A DNA stretch of 64,000 bases from CAVSUR01 sp963731285 (GTDB taxonomy: Bacteria; Actinomycetota; Actinomycetes; Streptosporangiales; Streptosporangiaceae): NCBI GenBank assembly GCA_963731285.1, contig CAVSUR010000014.1:372001-436000 (forward strand), in the 5' to 3' direction. The notes under the pieces were generated by a model that was given only the letters and a program-made list of their open reading frames with translations, was not told the DNA's origin and searched no databases. The position numbers and the translations under genes were made by a program. Of the stretch, positions 37,092 through 46,784 are shown one piece after another; positions within the stretch are counted from its first letter, which is position 1; each line of letters starts with the position of its first letter.

Positions 37092-38151
37092 CCATGAGAC
37101 GACAAGCACACCGTGCGGTTCGAGCCCGTCGGCATCGAGATCGAGGTCGAGGAGGAGCAGACCATCCTGCGCGCCGCTTCCGAGCAGGGCATCATGCTCA
37201 TGCACGGCTGCAAGGAGGGGCAGTGCGCCGCCTGCAAGTCGTTCGTCCTCGACGGCGAGGACATCGAGCTGGACCGGTACTCCACCTTCGCGCTGCCCGA
37301 CTTCGAGCTGGAGGAGGGCTACACGCTGCTGTGCCGGGCGCACGCCTACGAGGACGTCACGATCGAGCTGCTCAACTACGACGAGGAGATGATCCGCTCG
37401 GGCCTGCCGATCCAGCAGGCGATCGCCGAGGTGGTGTCCAACGAGCCGGTCACGCACGACATGCGCCACCTGGTGCTCAGGCTGATCGAGCCGGAGGAGA
37501 TCGCGTTCTTCCCCGGCCAGTACGTCGACATCACGGTCCCCGGCACCGACGAGATCCGCTCGTTCTCGATGGCCAACACCTCCAGCCAGGAGAGCGGCCA
37601 GCTGGAGTTCGTCATCAAGGTGTACCCGGACGGCCTGTTCTCCGAGTTCCTGGACCGACCGGCTCGCAGGTCGGCGACCGGCTGGACATCATCGGCCCGT
37701 TCGGGGTGTTCACCCTGCGCGACGGGCGACGACTCGACCTGGTCTTCGTCGGCGGCGGCGCGGGGATGGCGCCGATCCTGTCGCTGCTGCGGGCGATGGC
37801 CGAGCGGGGCAGCACCCGCAAGGCGACCTACTACTACGGCGCCCGGACGCCAGCGGGACCTGTGCTTCGAGGAGGAGCTGCGCGCGCTGGAGGAGGCGCT
37901 GCCCGGCTTCCGGTACGTGCCCGGCGCTGTCCGAGCCGGCCGAGGACGACGAGTGGGACGGCGAGGTCGGGACTGATCACCGACGTGGTCAAGCGGCACG
38001 AGACCGACCTCCGGAGCGCGCACGCCTACGTCTGCGGGCCGCCGCCGATGGTCGAGGCGGCCATGCCGCTGCTGAGCCGCGCTCGGGGTCGACAGAAAAG
38101 CGCATCTACTACGACAAGTTCACCACCACCGGTGATCCCGGAAAGCAGTGA
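37092..38151 (+). CDS. mimB: monooxygenase NADH reductase component, frameshifted
   Basis: The N-terminal 2Fe-2S domain has MLMHGCKEGQCAACKSFVLD and LLCRAHAYED (four Cys ligands). The FAD domain has FPGQYVDITVPG and RSFSMANTSS; the NAD domain has LVFVGGGAGMAPILSLL and AYVCGPPPMVEAAMPLL, ending KFTTTGDPGKQ. This is the MimB/PrmB order. ATG 37092 with GGGAG upstream is the probable start, followed by a one-base shift; GTG 37113 is the alternative in the main frame. Further changes are near 37665, 37855, 37930, 37970 and 38085. It passes electrons from NADH to the MimA diiron centre. Confidence 0.88.
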
Positions 38152-38224
38152 AAGGCGCTCGATCACACCGCAGCACCGCTGGCACCGGTAGTAATCCTGC
38201 CAGAAGAAAGGTGAAGGAACGACC

Positions 38225-39400
38225 ATGACAACCGGTACGGAACGCGCATCGCCGAGGCCCGTATTCACCGACGCCGAGGCGGGCGCCAAGGAATTCCCGG
38301 ACTCCGACGTCGCCGCAGGTACAACTACTACACCCCGGCCAAGCGCAAGCAGACCCACTACGAGGACGTGACCGTCGAGGTCCAGCCCGACCCGCGGCAC
38401 TACCTCGCGCAGGGCTGGCTGTACGGCTTCTCCGACGGCCGCGGCGGCTACCCGCTGGACTGGACCGCGCTCAAGGCGTGGGGCTCGGACCGGCCCGAGC
38501 CCGAGCGCTTCCCCGGCTCGGGCGGCAAGGGCTACGACTGGCCGGCCCACGGCTGGCACGAGTTCCGCGACCCGAACGAGGAGTGGGAGCTCACCCTCTA
38601 CCGGTACAACGCCAACGTCGTCCGGCAGCTCAACCAGAACGTCGACGCCGCCCGGCAGGCCAAGGCGTTCGAGCAGTGGAACACGCAACTGGGTGCCGCT
38701 TCGTCGAGCGGCACGTCGGCGCCTGGATGCACGTGGACCACGGCCTCGGCCTGTACCTGTTCGCCAACGCCAACCGGCGGGCGCCGACCAACATGCACAA
38801 CAACGCGATCTCGGTGAACAGCATGCACCGGATCCGCTCCGCCCAGGACCTGGCGCTGTACAACCTGACGCTGAGCGAGGAGATCGAGGGCTTCGACGGC
38901 ACCGCGCACCTGGAGACCTGGAACGAGGACCCGGCCTGGCAGGGCGTGCGCGAGATCGCCGAGCAGCTCACCGCGATCGACGACTGGTGCGAGGCCATCT
39001 TCGCCGCCAACGTGGTGTTCGAGCCGCTGGTCGGCGAGCTGTTCCGCAGCCAGCCTGGTGCAGCAGGCCGCGCCGCGCAACGGCGACTTCGTCACCCCGA
39101 CGGTGGTCGGCGCGGAGGAGTACGACTTCGCCGAGCGCGACCTGCGCTACACCCGGGCGATGTTCGAGCTGCTCACCAGCGACCGCGAGTTCGCCGACCA
39201 CAACAAGGGCATCCTGCAGCAATGGCTGTCGGCCTGGGTGCCGCGGGCCATCGTCCGCCGCCCGGGACCTGCAGCCGCTCTGGTCGCAGCCGGACGCCAA
39301 GCCGCCGCGGTTCGAGGACGGCCTGGACGCCGTCAAGAGCCGGTTCGCCGGCATCCTGTCCGACCTGAGCCTGGAGACCCCGAAGGAGCTGGCCCAGTGA
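38225..39400 (+). CDS. mimC: monooxygenase hydroxylase small (beta) subunit, frameshifted
   Basis: ATG 38225 follows GAAGGA. Recognisable blocks are YYTPAKRKQTHYEDVTVEVQ, HYLAQGWLYGFSDGRGGYPL, NVVRQLNQNVDAARQAKAFE, RFVERHVGAWMHVDHGLGLY, NNAISVNSMHRIRSAQDLAL and ADHNKGILQQWLSAWVPRAI, as in MimC/PrmC beta subunits. They lack diiron ligands and pack against the alpha subunit. Frame changes lie near 38318, 38685, 38698, 39050 and 39265. At 38685-38700 two extra C residues restore the expected reading. The stop overlaps the mimD start. Confidence 0.88.
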
Positions 39401-39770
39401 CCACCGCTCAAGCCCGGCCGAGAGCCCGTTCAAGTCTGACAACACCGCATCCAACAGTGCGGCGTCACGCTGATGAACAACCAGGTCGGCGCGGTCGTCG
39501 CCGAAGGTCATGGCGGAAAAGCAGAACGTCACCGTGACGGCTCCCTGCCGTCGATGATCCGGGTCGACGCCATCGGCACGGTGGATGTTCGACTACAACG
39601 AGATCTCCGAGGCGCTCGGCGAGGAAGAGGGCTTCTTCGACGCCGCCGAGTTCGAGGAGAACATGTCCACCCACTACGGCCGCATGATCCACCTGGACGA
39701 CCGGACGATCATGTTCGCCAACCCCGAGGACGCCGCCGAGTACCTCGGCTTCGATCTCAAGGCCCGCTAG
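39397..39770 (+). CDS. mimD: monooxygenase coupling (effector) protein, frameshifted
   Basis: GTG 39397 overlaps the mimC stop. The pieces SPFKSDNTASN, CGVTLMNNQVGAVVAE, AEKQNVTVTA, PSMIRVDAIGTVD and FDYNEISEALGEEEGFFDAA are collinear. With THYGRMIHLDDRTIMFANPE they match the MmoB/MimD family, a cofactor-free protein of about 115-125 residues that gates substrate and electron access to the hydroxylase. Frame changes are near 39415, 39455, 39507, 39545 and 39587. Completes the four-component enzyme. Confidence 0.87.
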
Positions 39771-39775
39771 ATCTT

Positions 39776-39817
39776 GCGGCCGCGGTCCCAGCGGTTCTGC
39801 TAGTACCTAGCGGCCGC
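39776..39817 (+). terminator. inverted repeat after mimD
   Basis: GCGGCCGC at 39776-39783 and again at 39810-39817 (self-complementary) can pair with a 26-base loop, six bases after the mimD stop. It may be a partial terminator or mRNA processing element setting lower expression of the downstream genes. Confidence 0.35.
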
Positions 39818-39883
39818 CGGGCCCGAGCCGTCCGCAGCCGGCCGCAGTGACCGGCCGCACCCCTCGGCCTACAAGGAGGAACC

Positions 39884-40955
39884 GTGTACGAAAAGGACGG
39901 CGAAAAGTACTTCGTTGTCGACAGCCACATGCACTACTGGGACGCCAGCCCGGAGAACTGGGTGCAGGGAGCCGAGCAGTACGCCAAGGGCTGGATCGAG
40001 TGCTTCCACGCCTACCAGGGCCTCGGCCCGCCGGAGACGCACTGGACGATCGAGCACTTCCAGAAGTACTCCGAGGACGACCTGATGAAGGACGTCTTCG
40101 AGGACGGGCACGTCGACAAGGCGATCTTCCAGCCGACGTACCTGAAGGAGTGGTACAGCGAGCGGCTTCAACACCACCGAGACGAACGCGTTCCCTGTTC
40201 GAGAAGCACCCGGGCAAGTTCATCGTCAACACCCGGTTCGACCCGCGGGACGGCGACGCCGGCCTGGCCGAGCTCAAGGAGAACGTCGCGGCGGTACGGC
40301 TGCCAAGGGCGTCAAGCTCTACACCGCCGAGTGGAACAACGGCTCGCGCGGCTACAAGCTGAGCGACCCGGCGGCCTACCGGTTCCTCGAGGAGGCCCAG
40401 GAGATCGGCATCAAGAACGTGCACGTGCACAAGGGCCCGACGATCTGGCCGCTGGACAAGGACGCGTTCGACGTGTCCGACATCGACCACTGCGCGACCG
40501 ACTTCCCCGAGCTCAACTTCATCGTCGAGCACGTCGGCCTGCCCCGGATCGAGGACTTCTGCTTCATGGCGACGCAGGAGCCCAACGTGTACGCGGGCCT
40601 GTCGGTGGTCATCGGCGGCCTGATGCACGCCCGGCCGAAGTTCTTCGCCAAGGTCATGGGCGAGCTGCTGTTCTGGGTCGGCGAGGACAAGATGACCTTC
40701 GGCAGCGACTACGGCATCTGGGAGCCGAAGTGGCAGGTCGAGGGTCTGGTGGACTGGAAGATGCCCGACCGCGAGGAGTTCGCCGACTACCCGCGCCTCG
40801 GCACCGAGGGCAAGAAGAAGATCCTCGGCCTCAACGCGGCGAGGCTGTACGGGATCGAGGTCCCGGCCGAGTACCAGCTCAAGGACGAGACTGCGCCTGC
40901 CAGCAAAGAGGACGCCCAGCTGGTCGAAGACGGTCGCGTGGCTCAGGGGGCATGA
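39884..40955 (+). CDS. amidohydrolase-family protein of the mim operon, frameshifted
   Basis: GTG 39884 has a strong AAGGAGGA site. It opens VYEKDGEKYFVVDSHMHYWD (HxH metal site) and continues with HVDKAIFQPTYLKEWY, KNVHVHKGPTIWPL, LNFIVEHVGLPRIEDF and DKMTFGSDYGIWEPKWQVEG (metal Asp). It ends KKKILGLNAARLYGIEVPAE. The pattern is the TIM-barrel amidohydrolase 2 family (aminocarboxymuconate decarboxylase-like). The same position in the mycobacterial mim operon is held by such a protein, required there for activity by unknown means. Frame changes near 40168, 40195 and 40305. Confidence 0.82.
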
Positions 40956-41673
40956 CCGCCGAGCTGAACGCACTGCGTCGAGCGCCGTGCTGGCGGCGCT
41001 CGGCGCGGTGCGTGATCCCGAGCTCGACGAGCCGATCACCACGCTCGGCTTCGTCACCGCGGCCAGCCTCGGCCCGGACGGCGAAGCCGAGGTCCGGCTC
41101 CGGCTGCCGACCTATTTCTGCGCTCCCAACTTCGCGTTCCTGATGGTCGCGGACGCCTACGACGCGGTCACCGCGGTGCCTGACGTCCGGTCGGCGACCA
41201 TCGTGCTGGAGGACCACTTCGCCTCCGACGTGATCAACGACGGCGTCGCGGCCCGGGCCGGGTTCATGCAGACGTTCGACGGCGAGGCCGTCAGCGAGCT
41301 GGGGGAGCTGCGCGCCAGCTTCCTGCGCAAGGCCGTGATGGCCGGCACCGACCAGGTGTGCCGGCCGCTGGCTGCGGCCGGGACCGGGCCGCAGGCGCTG
41401 GCGCAGCTCACCCTCGGCCAGGTCCCGCCGTCGGCGGCCCTGGACCGGCTGCGCCAGCGCCGGGCCGAGCTGGGCCTGCCGGATGGCGACGACGCGCCGC
41501 TGCTGATCGACCCCGCCACCGGCGAGCCGCTGGCACCGGAAGGCGTGCCGCTGCACCTGCGCAAGGCGAAGACCACCCGGGTCAACCTGGAGGCGAACGC
41601 GGGCATCTGCCGCGGCATGCTGCGGCACCGGTACAACCACACGTCAGGGCTAGGCGAGGAGGAAGACCAGTGA
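40952..41673 (+). CDS. DUF59/MIP18-family protein of the mim operon, frameshift near start
   Basis: ATG 40952 overlaps the amidohydrolase stop. After a one-base shift near 40980 the frame reads AVLAALGAVRDPELDEPITT and LGFVTAASLGPDGEAEVRLR, the metal-sulfur cluster assembly (DUF59) signature. It continues with RLPTYFCAPNFAFLMVADAY and a C-terminal LRQRRAELGL part ending GEEEDQ. It carries the Cys typical of SufT-like proteins (FCAP). In mim/prm operons this gene is conserved and probably helps load or mature the iron centre of the hydroxylase; that role is inference. Confidence 0.8.
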
Positions 41674-42707
41674 AGGCCGTCCGCTTGCATGAGTTCCACC
41701 AGATGCCGGTGGTCGATGAGGTGCCCGAGCCCAAGATCAGCGGGCCGTTCGACGTCATCGTCAAGATCGGCGGGGCCGGGGTCTGCCGGACCGACCTGCA
41801 CATCATGGAGGGCCAGTGGGACGCCGCGATGGGCACCCCGCTGCCCTACATCATCGGCCACGAGAACGCCGGCTGGGTGCATGAGGTCGGCTCGGCGGTC
41901 AGCAACGTGGCGGTCGGCGACACGGTGATCCTGCATCCCACCCCCACCTGCGGGCTGTGCCACGCCTGCCGGGCGGGCGACGACATGCACTGCTCGAACA
42001 GTGAGTTCCCCGGCCTGAGCCGGGACGGCGGGATGGCGGAGTACCTGCTCACCTCGGCCCGGGCCTGCGTAAAGCTCGACCCGCAGACCCGGCCGCAGGA
42101 CGTGGCGGCGCTCGCGGACGCCGGCATCACTGCCTACCACGCGGTGCGCAAGGCGCTGCCGCTGCTGTACCCCGGCACGACCTGCGTGGTGACCGGCGCA
42201 GGCGGGCTCGGCCACATCGGCATCCAGTGCCTGGCCGCGCTCACCGCGACCAGCATCATCGTGGTCGACCGCAACCCGGACGCGCTCAAGCTGGCCGAGC
42301 AGCTCGGCGCGCACCACACCGTGGTCACCGACGGCGGCCAGGTCAAGGCGGTGCAGGACCTGACCAATGGCGAGGGCGCGGACGTGGTGCTCGACTTCGT
42401 CGCCGAGCAGGGCGCCGAGAACGACGGGTTCGCGATGACCAGGGCAGCCGGCTCGTATTACGTCATCGGCTACGGCGGCACGCTCAATATCCCGACGCTG
42501 GACATCATCTCGACCGAGCGCAACATCATCGGCAACATCGTCGGCACCTACAACGAGCTGGCCGAGCTGATGGTGCTGGCCCAGACGGGCAGGGTCACCC
42601 TGCACACCAGGGCCTACCCGCTGGACGCCGCGCCCGAGGCGCTCGCCGACCTGGACGCGGGCAAGGTACGCGGCCGCGCCATCCTCGTGCCGGAGGGCGC
42701 CGGCTAG
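41670..42707 (+). CDS. zinc-dependent alcohol dehydrogenase
   Basis: An intact 345-residue medium-chain dehydrogenase. GTG 41670 overlaps the previous stop and has GAGGAGG upstream. Catalytic zinc ligands are in GAGVCRTDLHIMEGQ and IIGHENAGWVHEVG; the structural zinc lobe is CGLCHACRAGDDMHC. The NAD site is TCVVTGAGGLGHIGIQCL, followed by VDRNPDALKLAEQLGAHHTV. In the mim operon it should oxidise the alcohol made by the monooxygenase (for example 2-propanol to acetone) to ketone or aldehyde. Confidence 0.92.
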   Translation: MKAVRLHEFHQMPVVDEVPEPKISGPFDVIVKIGGAGVCRTDLHIMEGQWDAAMGTPLPYIIGHENAGWVHEVGSAVSNVAVGDTVILHPTPTCGLCHACRAGDDMHCSNSEFPGLSRDGGMAEYLLTSARACVKLDPQTRPQDVAALADAGITAYHAVRKALPLLYPGTTCVVTGAGGLGHIGIQCLAALTATSIIVVDRNPDALKLAEQLGAHHTVVTDGGQVKAVQDLTNGEGADVVLDFVAEQGAENDGFAMTRAAGSYYVIGYGGTLNIPTLDIISTERNIIGNIVGTYNELAELMVLAQTGRVTLHTRAYPLDAAPEALADLDAGKVRGRAILVPEGAG

Positions 42708-42714
42708 CCGCCGG

Positions 42715-42746
42715 AACCGGGTGGCGGGCGAGCGGCACCCGGTTTT
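42715..42746 (+). terminator. hairpin with T run between adh and groEL
   Basis: AACCGGGT (42715-42722) pairs with ACCCGGTT (42737-42744) over a 14-base loop, then TT. Eight bases after the adh stop, it may attenuate transcription into groEL. No CIRCE element was seen before groEL. Confidence 0.5.
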
Positions 42747-42829
42747 GCCGGACGGCCTTTGTGGCATAGCCCTGATGATTTACCCATTCACCGGATGCTC
42801 CGGTCACCGTTTCGCGCAGGAGAGGACCC

Positions 42830-44522
42830 ATGGCCAAGGAACTGCGATTCAGCGAGGAAGCCCGCAACTTGCTGATGGCCGGAGTCGACCAGCTAGCCGA
42901 GGCCGTCAAGTCGACGCTCGGGCCCAAGGGCCGCAACGTCATCCTGGAGAAGATCACCGGCTCGCCGGTGGTGACCAACGACGGCGTGACGATCGCGCGC
43001 GAGATCTACCTGAAGGACCAGTTCGAGAACATGGGCGCGCAGCTGGTCAAGGAAGCCGCGATCAAGACCAACGACATCGTCGGCGACGGCACCACCACCG
43101 CGACCGTGATCGCGCAGGGCATCATCAGGGAAGGCATCAAGGCTATCGGCGAGGGCGCCAACCCGGTGCTGGTCAAGCGGGGTATCGACGTGGCCGTCGG
43201 CAAGCTGGTCGAGCGGCTGCAGCAGGTTGCCTATCCGGTGCAGACCGAGGAGGACTACCGCCGGGTAGCGGCGATCTCCGCTAACGACGACGACATGGTC
43301 GGTGCGGTGATCGCCAGGGCGCTGCACACGGTCGGCGACGCCGGCATTGTCACGGTCGAGGAGTCGGCCGCGCACGGGATGAGCGTCGACTTCATCGAGG
43401 GCTTCGAGTTCGACAACGGCTACGTCTCGCCGTACATGGTGACCAACCCGGCCAGCCTGGAAGCGGTGGTCAACGACCCGTACATCCTGCTGTGCAGCGA
43501 GAAGATCAGCAAGGTGCAGCAGCTGATGCCGATCCTGGACAAGATCATGCGGGCGCCCCGGCCGCTGGTGATCATCGCCGAGACGGTCGAGGGCACCGCG
43601 CTGTCCATGCTGGTGCATAACCACGTCAACGGGATCTTCCAGTGCGTCGCGGTGCGGGCGCCCGGCTTCGGCGACCGGCGGCTGCACAAGCTGGAGGACA
43701 TCGCCTCGATCACCGGCGGCGCGGTGTTCAGCAGGCATTCGGGGTTCACCCTGGAGACGATGACGCTGGACCAGCTCGGCCGGGCCAGCCAGGTCCGGGT
43801 GATCGCCGACCGGACCGCGATCGTCGGCGGCGCCGGCGCGCAGGCCGGCGTCGACTTCCGGGTCAACCAGCTGCGCGCGGAGCTGGAGCGGGCCACGTTC
43901 GGGGTGGACGAGGATGTGCTGTCCGAGCGGATCGGCGCGCTGACCGGCAAGGTGGCGGTGATCAAGGTCGGGGCGCCGACCAACGCCGAGCTGAAGGAGC
44001 TGCAGCACCGGGTCGAGGACGCACTGTCGGCAACCAGGGCCGCGATGGCCGAGGGCATCGTGGCGGGCGGCGGGGCGGCGCTGATGCACGCCGACGCCGG
44101 CCCTGGACGAGCTGGAGGTCAAGGACGACTACGCCACCGGCGTGGAGATCGTCCGCAGGGTGCTGACCGAGCCCGCCTACCTGATCGCGGCCAACGCCGG
44201 CTACTCAGGCCAGGAGGTAGTCGCGCGCATGTCCCAGATGGGCCAGGATGAGGGGTTCGACGCCCTGGTCGGCCGGTTCGGGAACATGATCGAGATGGGC
44301 ATCATCGACCCGCTGCGGGTGGCCCGCGCGGCGCTGCAGAACGGCGCGTCGGTAGCCGGGCTGCTGCTCACTACCAACACCCTGATCGCCGAGGAACAGA
44401 CGCCGTGGGGCGGCAGCCGTGCGCTCATGACCGAGTTCGGCCCGCTGGACGAGGGCCTGAACCAGCCGTCGCCTGACTCCAGCACGCCGCAGTCGCTGGG
44501 GCTCGGCCCGTCGGTCGGCTGA
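42830..44522 (+). CDS. mimG: GroEL-type chaperonin of the mim operon, one frameshift
   Basis: ATG 42830 with GCAGGAGAGG upstream. It has STLGPKGRNVILEKITGSPV, VVTNDGVTIAREIYLKDQFE, TNDIVGDGTTTATVIAQGII (ATPase Asp) and APGFGDRRLHKLEDIASITG, ending near EGIVAGGGAALMHADA. After an extra base near 44101 it continues DELEVKDDYATGVEIVRRVL to the stop. The C-terminus (NQPSPDSSTPQSLGLGPSVG) lacks the GGM repeat tail of housekeeping GroEL, and no groES is adjacent. In mycobacteria the equivalent MimG is required to fold MimA. It is a dedicated paralogue, not the main chaperonin. Confidence 0.9.
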
Positions 44523-44563
44523 GGCGCGGGTCGGCTGAGCACGGGTCGGCGCAGGCACGGGCG

Positions 44564-45931
44564 ATGACGCCGGATCCGGCAGCACCGCCGGATCCGGCGG
44601 CCGCCAGCGACGCCGCGGCCGGTGCCCCGCCGGGCCGGACCGCCGTGTCGCTAGCGGCCGAGTCGCTCTCCGGGCCCGTACTCCAGGGCCAGCCCGCGAC
44701 CTTGCGCGAGCTGCGCTCGCGGGGGCGAGCCCGCGGCCTGGTGGCGCTGCTGGGCCCGGCGTTCGTGGCTGCCGTCGCCTACGTCGATCCCGGCAACTTC
44801 GGCACCAACCTGGCGGCCGCTGCCGCGTCCGGGTACGCGCTGGCGTGGGCCATCGTGGCGGCCAACCTGATGGCCATGCTGGTGCAGTACCTGTCGGCCA
44901 AGCTGGGCGTCGCCACCGGCTGTGATCTGCCCGAGCTGTGCCGCACCTACCTGCCCAGACCGGTGCCGGCGATGCTGTGGGCGCAGGCCGAGCTGGTCGC
45001 GATGGCCACCGACCTGGCCGAGTTCGTCGGCGCCGCGATCGGGCTCAACCTGCTGTTCGGGGTGCCGCTGCTGGCGGCCGGGCTGATCACCGCGGTGGTC
45101 GCGTTCGCGCTCCTGGCCCTGGACCAGCGCGGCTACCGGCGGTTCGAGCTGGCCATCGCCGCGCTGCTGGGCCTGGTCTTCCTCGGCTTCGCCTACGACC
45201 TGGCCCTGGCCGGCGCACAGCCAGGCGAGATCGCCGCCGGGCTGGTGCCGAGCCTGGGCCGCTCGGACGGCCTGCTGCTGGTGGCTGGGATCATCGGGGC
45301 CACCGTGATGCCGCATGTGGTCTACCTGCACTCCGCGCTGACCAAGTCCCGCGTCACCTGCCGGGACGACGCCGAGCGCCGCGAGCTGATGCAATTCCAG
45401 CGGCTGGACGTGCTCGTCGCGCTCGGCGCGGCTGGCGCCATCAACCTCGCCATGCTGTTCGTCGGGGCGTCGCTGTTCGGCCGCACCGGGACGCATCCGA
45501 CCGACGCGATCATGGCCGTGCATGCCGGCCTTGGCCGGCTGGTCGGCGGCGGTGCGGCGCTGGCGTTCGCCGTCGCGCTGCTCGCGTCCGGGCTGTCGTC
45601 CTCCAGCGTCGGCACCTACGCCGGCCAGGTGGTCATGCAGGGCTTCATCGGCCGCCGCATCCCGCTGTTCGCCCGCCGGGCGGCCACCATGCTGCCCGCG
45701 CTGATCGTGCTCGGGGCCGGGCTGCCGCCCACCGACAGCCTGGTGGTCTCCCAGGTCGTGCTGTCCTTCGGCATCCCGTTCGCGCTGGTGCCGCTGGTCG
45801 TGCTGACCCGCCGCGCCGATGTGATGGGCGCGCTGGCCAACCGGCGGGCCACCACGGCGGCGGCAGGCGGCGTAGCCGGCCTGATCATCACGCTGAACAT
45901 CTGGCTGCTGGCGGCCACGTTCGCCGGCTGA
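44564..45931 (+). CDS. mntH: Nramp-family divalent metal transporter
   Basis: An intact 455-residue protein. A polar N-terminal extension of about 55 residues is followed by some eleven hydrophobic segments. The metal-binding helix is FVAAVAYVDPGNFGTNLAAA (DPGN), and the second half has IIGATVMPHVVYLHSALTKS (MPH). These are the hallmarks of Mn(II)/Fe(II) importers. ATG 44564 lies 41 bases after groEL and could be co-transcribed, which would make iron supply for the diiron enzyme a plausible link (inference). Confidence 0.92.
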   Translation: MTPDPAAPPDPAAASDAAAGAPPGRTAVSLAAESLSGPVLQGQPATLRELRSRGRARGLVALLGPAFVAAVAYVDPGNFGTNLAAAAASGYALAWAIVAANLMAMLVQYLSAKLGVATGCDLPELCRTYLPRPVPAMLWAQAELVAMATDLAEFVGAAIGLNLLFGVPLLAAGLITAVVAFALLALDQRGYRRFELAIAALLGLVFLGFAYDLALAGAQPGEIAAGLVPSLGRSDGLLLVAGIIGATVMPHVVYLHSALTKSRVTCRDDAERRELMQFQRLDVLVALGAAGAINLAMLFVGASLFGRTGTHPTDAIMAVHAGLGRLVGGGAALAFAVALLASGLSSSSVGTYAGQVVMQGFIGRRIPLFARRAATMLPALIVLGAGLPPTDSLVVSQVVLSFGIPFALVPLVVLTRRADVMGALANRRATTAAAGGVAGLIITLNIWLLAATFAG

Positions 45932-45970
45932 CCGCGCCCTCGTCCCGCAGGCTCCGCCGCGTGCCGGCTC

Positions 45971-46023
45971 CATGATCACGGTAAATCATCAGCTCCAGCT
46001 GCTGGCACTTTTCCGTGATCATG
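45971..46023. repeat. palindrome with CATGATCACGG arms, second copy
   Basis: CATGATCACGG (45971-45981) and CCGTGATCATG (46013-46023) are 11-bp inverted arms with a 31-base spacer, placed between the convergent ends of mntH and the SDR gene. It has the same arms as 32549-32607 but a different loop. It could serve as a bidirectional terminator or be a dispersed repeat. Confidence 0.8.
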
Positions 46024-46031
46024 AAGAGCGA

Positions 46032-46784
46032 CTAGGTGCGCAGGTAGGAGGCGCCGTTCAGGTCCAGGACCGCGCCGCTGGCCCACTCCGCCTGCGGCGA
46101 CGCCAGGTACAGCACCGCCGCGGCGACCTCGTCCGGGCTGGCCACCCGGCCGAACGGGCTCTCCGCCCGGATCCGGTCGCCGTCCGGCCCGGCCAGCGGC
46201 CCGGCGGCCATGTCGGTCTCCACGAACCCCGGCGCAACGGTCGCGACCGCGATGCCGTGCGGGCCGAGGGAGCGGGCCAGCGACTGCCCGAGCGCGTTCA
46301 GCCCGGCCTTGGTGGCGCCGTAGGCGGGCTGGCGGGGCTCGCCCCGGAACGCGCCGCGGGAGGACACGTTCACGATCCGGCCGCCGCCGCCGGCGATCAT
46401 GTGCTGCACCGCGCACCAGGTCACGTTGGCCGCCCCGGTCAGGTTGACCGCGATCGTCCGCGCCCAGGCGTCCTGCCATTGCTGGTAGGACGTCTCGGCG
46501 ATGGGGTGCCGCTCGAAGATGCCCGCGTTGTTGACCAGCACGTCGAGGCCGCCCAGTGCCGCGGCCGCCGCGTCCACCATGCCGCGCACGGCCGCGGGAT
46601 CGGCCAAGTCGGCCTGCACCAGCGTGTGCCCGCTGCCCGGCAGCCCGTGCACCACCTGCGCGGCGAGATCGGCAGAGCTACCGTGATGCACGGCGACCTG
46701 GTCGCCTTGCGCCGCGAAGGCCTGCGCGACCGCCCGGCCGATGCCGCGTGACGCCCCGGTCACCAGCACCGCCCGCCCGGTCAC
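46032..46784 (-). CDS. short-chain dehydrogenase/reductase
   Basis: From GTG 46784 (VTGRAVLVTGASRGIGRAVA) the protein has 250 residues and all classical SDR motifs. They are TGASRGIG cofactor site, VLVNNAGIFERHPIAE (NNAG), IVNVSSRGAFRG (catalytic Ser), QPAYGATKAGLNALGQ (Tyr-x3-Lys) and VAPGFVETDM. It resembles 3-oxoacyl-ACP reductase-like SDRs; the Arg at the end of the first strand region suggests NADP. The open frame upstream of 46784 is low-complexity and not SDR-like. A 43-codon gene overlaps its start. Confidence 0.88.
   Translation of the reverse strand: MTGRAVLVTGASRGIGRAVAQAFAAQGDQVAVHHGSSADLAAQVVHGLPGSGHTLVQADLADPAAVRGMVDAAAAALGGLDVLVNNAGIFERHPIAETSYQQWQDAWARTIAVNLTGAANVTWCAVQHMIAGGGGRIVNVSSRGAFRGEPRQPAYGATKAGLNALGQSLARSLGPHGIAVATVAPGFVETDMAAGPLAGPDGDRIRAESPFGRVASPDEVAAAVLYLASPQAEWASGAVLDLNGASYLRT

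Noticed and set aside
35281..40955. Programmed ribosomal frameshifting in the mim genes
   Set aside because: Shifts are numerous, in both directions, without slippery heptamers or downstream structures, and differ from gene to gene.
41157..42767. Long minus-strand open frame (536 codons) opposite the adh gene, and similar ones opposite mntH (44651-45979), hrpA (28640-29734) and xth (12137-13057)
   Set aside because: They mirror real genes in very GC-rich DNA, have Arg/Gly/Pro/His-rich composition with no family motifs, and lack ribosome-binding sites.
42715..42829. CIRCE/HrcA operator before groEL
   Set aside because: No TTAGCACTC-N9-GAGTGCTAA-like sequence; only a GC hairpin is present, consistent with a mim-specific rather than heat-shock groEL.
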